64,000 bases of DNA, taken from JAEUMY01 sp031394355 (lineage in GTDB: Bacteria; Pseudomonadota; Gammaproteobacteria; Burkholderiales; Usitatibacteraceae). Below are positions 55,990 to 63,565 of the stretch, in pieces (the first letter of the stretch is position 1; each line of letters starts with the position of its first letter). The notes beneath the pieces were generated by a model that was given only the letters and a program-made list of their open reading frames with translations, did no database searches and was not told the DNA's origin. The translations under genes were made by a program, and so were the position numbers. The stretch is taken from NCBI GenBank assembly GCA_031394355.1, contig JANNSU010000022.1, positions 62,001 through 126,000 on the forward strand. The letters are read 5' to 3'.

Positions 55990-58731
55990 TCATCGCCCCG
56001 CCACCTCGTCATAAACCAACTGCATTCGCGTCACCCGATCCGCCAGCGTCTCGCTGGACAACTTCTCGTAGAGCCGCTCCACCATCAGCGGAAACGCAAA
56101 CGGTGACGGCCGGTCGGTCTTGCTCACCAGCAACTGCATGCCCTCGAACCGCTGCATGGCGGCACTCAGACGCGAATATTCGAGCTCACGCTGCAGCACC
56201 TCATTGCGCGTCTGTCCCAGCAGCGGATTGGTGGCATCAAAGCGCGCGAACACGTCGTATATCAAGCCGCTCGACGCCTGCAGCTGCTTGTTGGACTTGC
56301 CCGCCCCCGGATAGCCCTGGAACACGAGCCCGGCCACACGTGCGATCTCGCGGAAGTGGCGTTTGGCCAGCTCGGCGGCGTTCAGGCTGGCGACAACATC
56401 CTCGAACAGGTTGTCAGACGAGAGGAGACCCGCACGCAGCGCGCCATGCAGGTTGATCTCGTCCTTGGCCATGAGCTCGAAACCGTAGTCATTCACCGAG
56501 AAGGTAAAGGTCACTGCCTTCAACAGACCGATGCGGTAGCCAAACAATGCAGCCAGCGCGGTATGCACAGCGCGGCCTTCGAACGGAAAGCAGAACAGAT
56601 GATGTCCTTCGCGCGAGCGGGCCTGCTCGAACAGCAGCTCATGCCGACGCGGAATACGTGACCACAGACGCTGCACTTTCAAAAGCTTCTCCACGACAGC
56701 GAACTCAGGCTCATGCACGCCGCCCGCGAGATGTCGCTCCAGCAGCTCGCGCACGCTCTCCGCCAATTGCGAGGAGAGCGGCATGCGCCCGCCGTTCCAG
56801 CGCGGCACCGTCGGGCGTGACGGCGGGGCAGATTTCACGTAGCACGTCATGTCCAGCATGCGGATGAATTCCAGCGTGCGGCCGGCAAAGATGAACGCAT
56901 CACCCGGCGAGAGGCGCGCGGCGAAACTCTCCTCGACAAATCCCAGCTTCTTGCCGCCGATGCCTCTGCCCATCACGACAGCCACCGATGCATCCGACAC
57001 GATGGTGCCGATGTTCATGCGATGGCGGCGCGCGATGGTGGCGTTCTCCACGCGATACACGCCATCACGTTCCACCACCTTGCGGTAGTCCTCGTAGGCG
57101 GATAGCGCAGCGCCACCCTTGGTGACGAAATCGAGTGCCCAGTTCCATTCCTCGCGCGTGAGATCGCGATAGCTCCACGCGCTCGTGACTTCCGCGAATA
57201 GCTCATCGGAGCGAAAACCCTCGCCCAACGCGAGCGTCACCAGATGCTGCGTGAGCAGATCCAGCGGCTTATTGATGAGCGGGCGCGACTCGATTTTTCC
57301 TGCCTGCGCGGCCACGCGTGCGGCGGCGGCCTCGATGTATTCGAACGCATGACTGGGCACGCAGGAGGCGCGCGACACCTGCCCCGGGGCATGGCCGCTG
57401 CGGCCTGCACGTTGCAGCAGGCGCGCGACACCTTTCGGGCTGCCCACCTGCAGCACCCGCTCCACCGGCGAGAAATCCACGCCCAAGTCGAGGCTCGATG
57501 TGGCCACCACGGCCTTCAGGCTGCCGTCTTTCAACCCGCCTTCCACCCAGCGCCGCACGTCAAGATCCAGCGAGCCGTGATGCAGCGCGATCTCGCCTGC
57601 CCACTCCGGCTTGGCGGCGAGCAAGCCCTGATACCAGAGCTCGGCCTGCGAGCGCGTGTTGGTGAAGACGAGCGTGCTCTTCGATTGCTCGATGGCCTTG
57701 ATGACTTCACCCAGCATGACCAGCCCCAGATGCCCGGCCCAGGGGAAGCGCTCACCTTCCGGCGGCATGAGCGTGTCGATGACGATCTGCTTGTCGGTTG
57801 CGCCATGGATGATGATGCCGCGAGGCGGTTGTCGTTCCTTACCCCCTCTCCCCCACCCCTCTCCCACGAGGGGAGAGGGGAGTTCACCGTAGCCCGGATG
57901 CAGCGCAGCGGAATCCGGGACCGGCACACCGAGCAAGCACGCCATTGCCTCATCCAGATTGCCCAACGTGGCAGACACCCCCCACACGCGCATGGCCGGG
58001 TTCCAGCGCCGCAACCGCGCCAGCGCCAGCTCGGTCTGCACGCCGCGCTTGGTGCCCATCAATTCGTGCCATTCATCAACGACCACACTGCGAATATTTG
58101 CAAGCGTTTCCCTGGCCGTTGCAGAGCTCAGCATCAGCGACAAACTCTCCGGTGTCGTCACCAGCACAGTGGGCAGGCGCTTGGCCTGACGCGCGCGTTC
58201 GGCACTCGACGTGTCACCCGTCCGTGCGCCAACTGTCCACGGCAACCCTAGCGCCTCGACTGGCTTTTGCAAAGACGCGAGCGTGTCGGCAGCGAGTGCC
58301 CGCATGGGCGTGATCCAGAGCACGGTGAGTGGTTCGGGCTTTGCGATTTTGCTGGCGGTCTTGAAATCCCCCCTGCCCCCCTTTTTCAAAGGGGGGTTCT
58401 CACCCATTGGAACGCTGTTACTCCCCCCTTTGCAAAAGGGGGGCTGGGGGGGATTTACTTCGTGACCTTTGAAAGCGGGGGGCTGGGGTGGATTTACTTC
58501 GTGACCTTTGCAAAAGGGGGGCTGGGGGGGATTTTCAGCGCACCAATCGGGATTGTGTTCCAACCACTCCATCACCGGCCCCAAAAATGCAGCCAGCGTC
58601 TTGCCCGTCCCGGTTGCAGAGTGGATCAAGCCACTGTCACTGCCGAGGTGCGCTGCCCACACCTCCCGCTGGAACGCGAACGGCTGCCAGTCGCGCGTGG
58701 CAAACCACGCCTCGATGTGTGGATGCATCAT
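55990..58731 (-). CDS. Ligase-associated DEXH-box helicase (Lhr-like) with in-frame repeat insertions
   Basis: 913 residues, longer than the ~810-830 usual for this family. Motif I SATGTGKTLAA near 40, WITPMRALAADT, VTTPESL, VDEWHEL (DEXH-type box), VFTNTRSQAE, GSLDLDVRRW, ATSSLDLGVDF, QRAGRSGHAPGQ, then the Lhr core domain. Two insertions explain the extra length: three 39-bp tandem repeats (NPPQPPFCKGHEV units) between motifs I and Ia, and a double-hairpin segment (PSPLVGEGWGRGG) before the second RecA domain. Overlaps the HDAC-like gene by 1 base. Confidence 0.9.
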   Translation of the reverse strand: MMHPHIEAWFATRDWQPFAFQREVWAAHLGSDSGLIHSATGTGKTLAAFLGPVMEWLEHNPDWCAENPPQPPFCKGHEVNPPQPPAFKGHEVNPPQPPFCKGGSNSVPMGENPPLKKGGRGDFKTASKIAKPEPLTVLWITPMRALAADTLASLQKPVEALGLPWTVGARTGDTSSAERARQAKRLPTVLVTTPESLSLMLSSATARETLANIRSVVVDEWHELMGTKRGVQTELALARLRRWNPAMRVWGVSATLGNLDEAMACLLGVPVPDSAALHPGYGELPSPLVGEGWGRGGKERQPPRGIIIHGATDKQIVIDTLMPPEGERFPWAGHLGLVMLGEVIKAIEQSKSTLVFTNTRSQAELWYQGLLAAKPEWAGEIALHHGSLDLDVRRWVEGGLKDGSLKAVVATSSLDLGVDFSPVERVLQVGSPKGVARLLQRAGRSGHAPGQVSRASCVPSHAFEYIEAAAARVAAQAGKIESRPLINKPLDLLTQHLVTLALGEGFRSDELFAEVTSAWSYRDLTREEWNWALDFVTKGGAALSAYEDYRKVVERDGVYRVENATIARRHRMNIGTIVSDASVAVVMGRGIGGKKLGFVEESFAARLSPGDAFIFAGRTLEFIRMLDMTCYVKSAPPSRPTVPRWNGGRMPLSSQLAESVRELLERHLAGGVHEPEFAVVEKLLKVQRLWSRIPRRHELLFEQARSREGHHLFCFPFEGRAVHTALAALFGYRIGLLKAVTFTFSVNDYGFELMAKDEINLHGALRAGLLSSDNLFEDVVASLNAAELAKRHFREIARVAGLVFQGYPGAGKSNKQLQASSGLIYDVFARFDATNPLLGQTRNEVLQRELEYSRLSAAMQRFEGMQLLVSKTDRPSPFAFPLMVERLYEKLSSETLADRVTRMQLVYDEVAGR
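56172..56183. repeat. Iterated palindrome, one mismatch (GCGAATATTCGA)
   Basis: Eleven of twelve bases match, near the 3' end of the helicase gene; encodes LEYSR. Confidence 0.75.
57856..57919. repeat. Double-hairpin repeat inside the helicase gene
   Basis: Hairpin 1: 10-bp stem CCCCTCTCCC / GGGAGAGGGG (57856-57880). Hairpin 2: CCCGGAT / ATCCGGG (57893-57919) around GCAGCGCAGCGG. Both resemble common intergenic repeats of proteobacteria but are here translated without breaking the frame. Confidence 0.75.
58090..58101. repeat. Iterated palindrome, one mismatch (GCGAATATTTGC)
   Basis: Eleven of twelve bases match, in the helicase gene; encodes ANIRS. Confidence 0.75.
58361..58540. repeat. 39-bp tandem repeats inside the helicase gene
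   Basis: Copies start at 58432, 58471 and 58510 (period 39 = 13 codons), each with a GGGGGCTGGGG core, and an inverted partner at 58366-58397. The unit is typical of G-rich intergenic repeats. Being a multiple of three, the array keeps the helicase open. Confidence 0.85.
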
Positions 58732-59639
58732 CAGCCAAGCAGCCGGCGTGCAGCGAGCAAGGTTGCGGCGTGAATGTCCACCGTGTCCCGGATGTCGCGG
58801 GCATAGCCGCCCGCCATCGCGATGGCGACGGGAACGCCGGCGTTCTTGAGGCGTGACAGCACCAACTCGTCCCGCGCCAGGAGCCCCGCTTTCGTGAGCT
58901 TCAGCCGACCCAGCCGGTCATCTTCAAAGGGATCGGCACCTGCAAGATAGATTGCGAGATCGGGTTGATGCCTTCGCAAGACATACAAGACATACTCCAG
59001 AGCACTGTCCAGTGCTTGCGAATATTCGCGGTCGCCGGTGCCATCAGGCAGATCGATATCGAGATCGCTGGTGGCTTCGCGGCGGAAAGGATAGTTGCGC
59101 GCACCATGCATGGAAAAGGTGAACACGGTGTTGTCGTCTGCAAAAATGGCAGCCGTGCCATTGCCCTGATGGACATCGCAATCGATGACAGCAACGCGCT
59201 GGGCCAAGCCTTCGGCCTGCATGGCACGCGCAGCGATGGCGGCATCATTGAACACGCAGAAGCCCTCACCCTTGGCATAGCCAGCGTGATGCGTCCCGCC
59301 CGCGAGATTGGCAGCCCAGCCGCGCTGCAACGCCAGTCTCGCCGCAGCCAGCGTGGCACCGGACGATCTGCGCGAGCGCTCCACCATTTCCAGGCTCCAC
59401 GGGAAGCCGATCTCGCGGATTTCCGCCTTCGTCAGCGCGCCGGATTGCACTCGTTGCAGATAGTCCGGGCAATGCGCGCGAGCTATTTCCTCATCCGTCG
59501 CGGCCGGTGGCACGCAGAAATCGGCCGCCGAGAACGCGCCGCTCTCTTCCAGCCGCTCGCGCAGCAGCGCGTACTTGGCCATCGGGAAGCGATGACCGTC
59601 GGGGAGGGGAAGGACAAACTGGTCGGCGTAGAACAGCAC
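58731..59639 (-). CDS. Histone deacetylase family protein
   Basis: 302 residues. Zinc-dependent deacetylase fold of the acetoin-utilisation/HDAC class: GGTHHAGYAKGEGFCVFND (catalytic His pair), DCDVHQGNGT (zinc ligands), FSMHGARNYPF and GADPFEDDRLG. Bacterial members remove acetyl groups from small amines or proteins. The start codon is at 59639. Co-transcribed with the helicase (1-base overlap). Confidence 0.93.
   Translation of the reverse strand: MLFYADQFVLPLPDGHRFPMAKYALLRERLEESGAFSAADFCVPPAATDEEIARAHCPDYLQRVQSGALTKAEIREIGFPWSLEMVERSRRSSGATLAAARLALQRGWAANLAGGTHHAGYAKGEGFCVFNDAAIAARAMQAEGLAQRVAVIDCDVHQGNGTAAIFADDNTVFTFSMHGARNYPFRREATSDLDIDLPDGTGDREYSQALDSALEYVLYVLRRHQPDLAIYLAGADPFEDDRLGRLKLTKAGLLARDELVLSRLKNAGVPVAIAMAGGYARDIRDTVDIHAATLLAARRLLG
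59018..59029. repeat. GCGAATATTCGC palindrome, copy 18
   Basis: Exact copy in the HDAC-like gene; encodes REYSQ. Confidence 0.9.
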
Positions 59640-59642
59640 GGT

Positions 59643-59654
59643 GCGAATATTCGC
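59643..59654. repeat. GCGAATATTCGC palindrome, copy 19
   Basis: Exact copy three bases upstream of the HDAC-like start codon, in a 41-base gap, so it overlaps the likely ribosome binding region. Confidence 0.9.
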
Positions 59655-59680
59655 ATACCGTGCTCCGGATTTTGGTCAGA

Positions 59681-61456
59681 TCAAAACCATGCCATGCAAG
59701 CCTTGTCGGCATTTGCTCCCGGCTTCACAAAATATTGCGGCACCAGATCAGCCATTTCCTTCACCGGGCGATAGTCCATTTTTCGCAACTGTCCTTCGGA
59801 ATCCTCGACCGATATCTTCACGTCGTTCTCGATGTCGTCATGCCGGATCGAGAGGCCTCGGGTCTTCATGCCGTCGCGCAGCCCCGCGCGCCAGGCCGCG
59901 CTGCCTTCCACCACGCCGGTCATGACGCGGGTCTTGATGGTCTCATTTACATTGAAACCGGCCTCGTACCGCACCATGCGCACATCGCGCTTTTCGTAAC
60001 AGGGACCGAGCAGCTCGCCCGTCAGCTCCACCGTTTCGCCACGATCAATGAAACGCTGGACATCGTTGTCGATGCCCGCCAGCTTGGGCTTCAGTGCGCC
60101 GAGCAGCCGGGTCGTGGCCAGCTCGCCATTCGCATCCTTCGTCTGCAGGCCGGTCAGCACCGCATCCAGCGACTCGCCCTTTGCATTCAAGGCCGCATGC
60201 CAGCGCAGCGCCACCAGTTCACCACGCTGATACGGCATGTCACCCGCGTCACGGCGCTTCCAGAAGTTGTCGGCCGTGGTGCGGTTGTCGAGGTTGCGGG
60301 CAGGCGAAGCAAGGTAGCGGCGAATGACGCCATTGACCGCGTCGGCATACCGCTCGCGATTCCACAGGCCGGACTTCACGAGCAGGCGATGGGTGAGATA
60401 GTTGGTGAAGCCTTCGGAGAGCCAGTAGCTCAATCCCTCATCCGCGCCGGATGCCATGATGCCGATACGGCTCGGGACCCAGCTATGCAGGTGTTCGTGA
60501 CCGATGAGAAAGTCGAATGCCGGGCTGGTCACCTTGAAATCCGCCGCAGTATGCATGGCGAAGGCATGGTGGAGCGCAGTGCCACCGTAACTGCCACCGG
60601 CTGAAGAGTTCGGAATGTGGGTGATGAGGAAATGCGGGAAGTCGAAGTCATTCCAGAATTCGCGATGTGCAGCCACCAGCTTGTGCGTCGCCGTGACAAA
60701 CTCGCCGTCCGCAAACTGCCGCTCGCCGCGAAGGGCAATGTAGAGCGGCTGATCGCGAATCATGACCTTGTGCAGGCGAAAATCGCCACCGACATACACG
60801 GCATGGCGTGCCAACTGCACTGCGACGTTCTGCATGGTCCAGATCGTGGTGGTTCCGTTCTTGACACCATGACTGCTGGCCAGGGTCCATTCTGCCGGGA
60901 GACCACGCCACTCGATGATGAGTGTGATCGCATCCTTCTCACCGAATTGCGTCGGCTGGATGAACGCTGCATGGCCGATGAGCTGAAACCAGGTCGGCTC
61001 CAGAATGGGATCGTAGAAGGTGCTGTGTTCCAGCTTTTCGCGAGACTTGTTGTGCACTTCGTAGCGAAGCTTCAGCGGCTGGCTGGCGGGGCGGTTGGCC
61101 TTGTGCACCAGGATGCGCTGCGCAGGTTTGACGCCGTCCTTGATCACCACGCCAGGATCAAAACTCTCCAGATTGCGAATATTCGCAACGAAATTGCGTC
61201 CCGGGCCGAATTCGTCGGGAAGGTCGATGATGGTTTCCGTGCCGGGCCGGGCGGGGAATCGGGCCTCGACCAGAAAGTGCCGGCTCTCGGACTGCCATCG
61301 GGGCGTGAGGATGAAGTGGACCTTCGGCAGTGCCGCTGCGGCCTTGCTGGCTGCCACTTTTTGTGGCGTGGCAGCGTGGCCCAAAGCGGTCAGTGGAAGC
61401 AGTCCTGCTGTCAGCAGTGCAACAAGGTATCGGGAAATGAGAGTGTTCGTAGACAT
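59681..61456 (-). CDS. M61 glycyl-aminopeptidase family protein with PDZ domain
   Basis: 591 residues from the ATG at 61456; earlier in-frame Met codons lie before the signal peptide (LISRYLVALLTAGLLPLTALGHA). N-terminal beta domain, then the zinc protease domain with HEHLHSW (HExxH) near 330, SYWLSEGFTNYLTHRLL (third ligand Glu) near 360, and a C-terminal PDZ domain (~500-570). Periplasmic. A palindrome copy encodes ANIRN. Confidence 0.9.
   Translation of the reverse strand: MSTNTLISRYLVALLTAGLLPLTALGHAATPQKVAASKAAAALPKVHFILTPRWQSESRHFLVEARFPARPGTETIIDLPDEFGPGRNFVANIRNLESFDPGVVIKDGVKPAQRILVHKANRPASQPLKLRYEVHNKSREKLEHSTFYDPILEPTWFQLIGHAAFIQPTQFGEKDAITLIIEWRGLPAEWTLASSHGVKNGTTTIWTMQNVAVQLARHAVYVGGDFRLHKVMIRDQPLYIALRGERQFADGEFVTATHKLVAAHREFWNDFDFPHFLITHIPNSSAGGSYGGTALHHAFAMHTAADFKVTSPAFDFLIGHEHLHSWVPSRIGIMASGADEGLSYWLSEGFTNYLTHRLLVKSGLWNRERYADAVNGVIRRYLASPARNLDNRTTADNFWKRRDAGDMPYQRGELVALRWHAALNAKGESLDAVLTGLQTKDANGELATTRLLGALKPKLAGIDNDVQRFIDRGETVELTGELLGPCYEKRDVRMVRYEAGFNVNETIKTRVMTGVVEGSAAWRAGLRDGMKTRGLSIRHDDIENDVKISVEDSEGQLRKMDYRPVKEMADLVPQYFVKPGANADKACMAWF
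61175..61186. repeat. GCGAATATTCGC palindrome, copy 20
   Basis: Exact copy in the M61 peptidase gene, extended to 16 bp (TTGCGAATATTCGCAA). Confidence 0.9.
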
Positions 61457-61652
61457 GATCGTGATTGAAAATGAATAGCCTGACAGCATGCCCGGCGTGA
61501 CGCTGAACCTGGCGTGCCAGGCGACGAGTTGCAGATTTCGCGTGCCGAACCTGCCCAGTCGCCGGGATTGAAGTCCTCGACTGCGCCCCGACAATTCGAC
61601 GGGCAAATGTTGTATTGTCCGATGACGCAGAAATAGTTCCTGAGACCCCATC

Positions 61653-62390
61653 ATGCCCTTCCCCTTTTACGACAAACTCAACCCCGCCCGCCAGCGCATC
61701 TACCGTGCCAGCGACGCCATCCCGAAAATCGAGATTGCGAATATTCGCATGATGGCACCTCAGGTCCAGCAGATCGAACGCGCCCTCATGACTTCCAACC
61801 GCGCCGCCACCGAACAGGCGTGCCAGGCGCTGGTCAACGCGCTCAACACGCAGGTGAAAACACCGGCCGTGCGCGTGAAGGTCCTTGAGCGGCGCCCGTC
61901 GGACGATTTCGGCGAGCTGCATGGCCTGTACGAGCCGGACAACGGCGGCAAGGTCGCAACCGTTACGATCTGGATGCGCACGGCGCAGAAGGATCAGGTG
62001 GTGAAGTTCCGCACCTTCCTGCGCACGCTCATCCACGAGATGTGCCATCACTTCGACTATGAGCATCTTCGTCTGGCCGAGACGTTCCACACCGATGGCT
62101 TCTACCAGCGCGAGTCGGTGCTGCTGAAGGAGTTGCTGGGAGAGCCGGTGACAGAGTTCGTTGCCCACAGTGGGCGGCCCCAGCCGGGCAAGCCTGCGAC
62201 GGGGAGTGGCGGCAGAACCGGTCGTCCGTCCCCGCCCGCCGGGGCCCATCCCGGCGCACGCGCAAAGTCAGCCAAGCCAGCACCGGCCAGCCCGAAGCCG
62301 CCTCGCGCTGCGCCCCTGCCCAAACCGGCCCCCAAGCCCGCGACCGTCATCGTGCGCAAACCCGTGCGGACACCGACCGATCCCAGCTGA
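61653..62390 (+). CDS. Putative metallopeptidase-like protein with Pro/Lys-rich tail
   Basis: 245 residues. The central part contains LIHEMCHHFDYEH, an HExxH zinc motif with a further His, on a SprT-like small domain (~45-170). The last ~75 residues are Pro, Ala, Lys, Arg repeats (KPAPASPKPPRAAP), likely disordered and nucleic-acid- or wall-binding. No signal peptide. I do not recognise a named family. Divergent from the M61 gene across 196 bases. Confidence 0.65.
   Translation: MPFPFYDKLNPARQRIYRASDAIPKIEIANIRMMAPQVQQIERALMTSNRAATEQACQALVNALNTQVKTPAVRVKVLERRPSDDFGELHGLYEPDNGGKVATVTIWMRTAQKDQVVKFRTFLRTLIHEMCHHFDYEHLRLAETFHTDGFYQRESVLLKELLGEPVTEFVAHSGRPQPGKPATGSGGRTGRPSPPAGAHPGARAKSAKPAPASPKPPRAAPLPKPAPKPATVIVRKPVRTPTDPS
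61737..61748. repeat. GCGAATATTCGC palindrome, copy 21
   Basis: Exact copy near the start of the HExxH gene; encodes ANIR (IANIRMMA). Confidence 0.9.
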
Positions 62391-62442
62391 GCGGCGGATG
62401 ATCAATGCCCATTCATGATGGCCCGGACAGGATGGCGGCAGC

Positions 62443-63309
62443 ATGACGAGCCGCGCTCGACTGCACCAGATCTTCTACTCTGATGCCACCCGCGTCGCCC
62501 TCGATCCGGGCTTCACGCCGCTGGATAATCTGGCGAACGAGCGGCCAGACTGGCGCGAGTACTGGCCCATCCGCCGGGTCTTGCTGACCGAGACGCTGGA
62601 CGAGACATGCTTCCATGGTTTCTTCTCGCCCAAGTTCGGCGAGAAGACGGGGCTCAAGTCGGATGATTGCCTGGCACTGATTGCGCGGGCCGCACCTGAC
62701 ACGGATGTGGTGCTCTTCTCCCCGTTTTATGACCAGATCGCTTTCTACTGGAACATCTTCGAGCAGGCTGTCTCCCATCATCGCGGCCTCCTGCCCACGT
62801 TTCAGGCGGCTGCAGCATTGGTACAGCCGGGGGTGGCTATCGAGTCACTCATCACCGACTCGACCAACACCGTGTTCTCCAATTTCTTCGCGGCGCGGCC
62901 GCCGTTCTGGCGCGCGTGGCTCGCGGCAAATGAGCGACTCTTTGCCGAAGCGGAGTCCGGCACGGGTCCACTGCATGATGGCCTCAATGCGGAAGCGATC
63001 TATGGTCCCGGCCCGGTGGCGGCCAAGGTATTCATGATGGAGCGCGTGGCCACCCTGCTGCTGGCATCACAACCGGGCTGGAAAGTGCTGGTACGGGATC
63101 CGCACGAGTCGCCAGCCGAGCCGCTCTTCGCGATGTGGCAAGACGCGTTGATGCAGATGGATGCGCTGAAAATCGCGAGCCGACAAGAGCCGCAACGTGC
63201 ACCGGAATTCTTCGCTGCGTTTCGCGATCTGCAGCGCAACATCGCAGCGCAATCGCGCGCTCAGCATGCCGCAGCAGGCGACAACGTGGCGACCGGGTCT
63301 ACCGGCTGA
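62443..63309 (+). CDS. Uncharacterised protein
   Basis: 288 residues, soluble. Distinct text: LHQIFYSDATRVALDPGFTP, DWREYWPIRRVLL, HGFFSPKFGEKTGL, VVLFSPFYDQIAFYWN. Such conserved aromatic and Pro-rich blocks suggest an enzyme, perhaps linked to glycan metabolism, but I cannot name the family. A ~30-residue C-terminal tail is Ala/Gln-rich. Its end overlaps the next gene (opposite strand) by 11 bases. Confidence 0.65.
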   Translation: MTSRARLHQIFYSDATRVALDPGFTPLDNLANERPDWREYWPIRRVLLTETLDETCFHGFFSPKFGEKTGLKSDDCLALIARAAPDTDVVLFSPFYDQIAFYWNIFEQAVSHHRGLLPTFQAAAALVQPGVAIESLITDSTNTVFSNFFAARPPFWRAWLAANERLFAEAESGTGPLHDGLNAEAIYGPGPVAAKVFMMERVATLLLASQPGWKVLVRDPHESPAEPLFAMWQDALMQMDALKIASRQEPQRAPEFFAAFRDLQRNIAAQSRAQHAAAGDNVATGSTG

Positions 63310-63565
63310 AGTAGCCGAACGCTGCCACGCAGCCGATAAGTACCATGATCGCCAGCACCCAGAACCCGCCGCGCGCTTCCTTCTGCCGTGTCTCCAGCTG
63401 CGCCTTCAACACGGGCTGGGTGGCGATCCATGCCTCGACACGACCCTTGGCTTCCTTGAGCCCGATGCCTTCAACTTCACGCACGATCTTGATGGCCTCA
63501 ATGAGATTCCCCTCGGCCTCAAGGACAGCTTGGGCCTTTGGAGGAAGATCGGTCGCCGGCTTCAT
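63299..63565 (-). CDS. Small membrane protein with L7/L12 C-terminal-like domain
   Basis: 88 residues. The middle NLIEAIKIVREVEGIGLKEA resembles the C-terminal domain of ribosomal protein L7/L12 (IKxVRExTGLGLKEAK). It is followed by a single C-terminal membrane segment (FWVLAIMVLIGCVAAFGYF). Function unknown; the domain may be reused as a protein-binding module. Overlaps the acetyltransferase gene by 4 bases. Confidence 0.75.
   Translation of the reverse strand: MKPATDLPPKAQAVLEAEGNLIEAIKIVREVEGIGLKEAKGRVEAWIATQPVLKAQLETRQKEARGGFWVLAIMVLIGCVAAFGYFSR

Noticed and set aside
58432..58540. 39-bp repeats as a CRISPR array
   Set aside because: The copies are directly adjacent with no variable spacers, are G-rich, and lie in frame inside a helicase; no cas gene is present.
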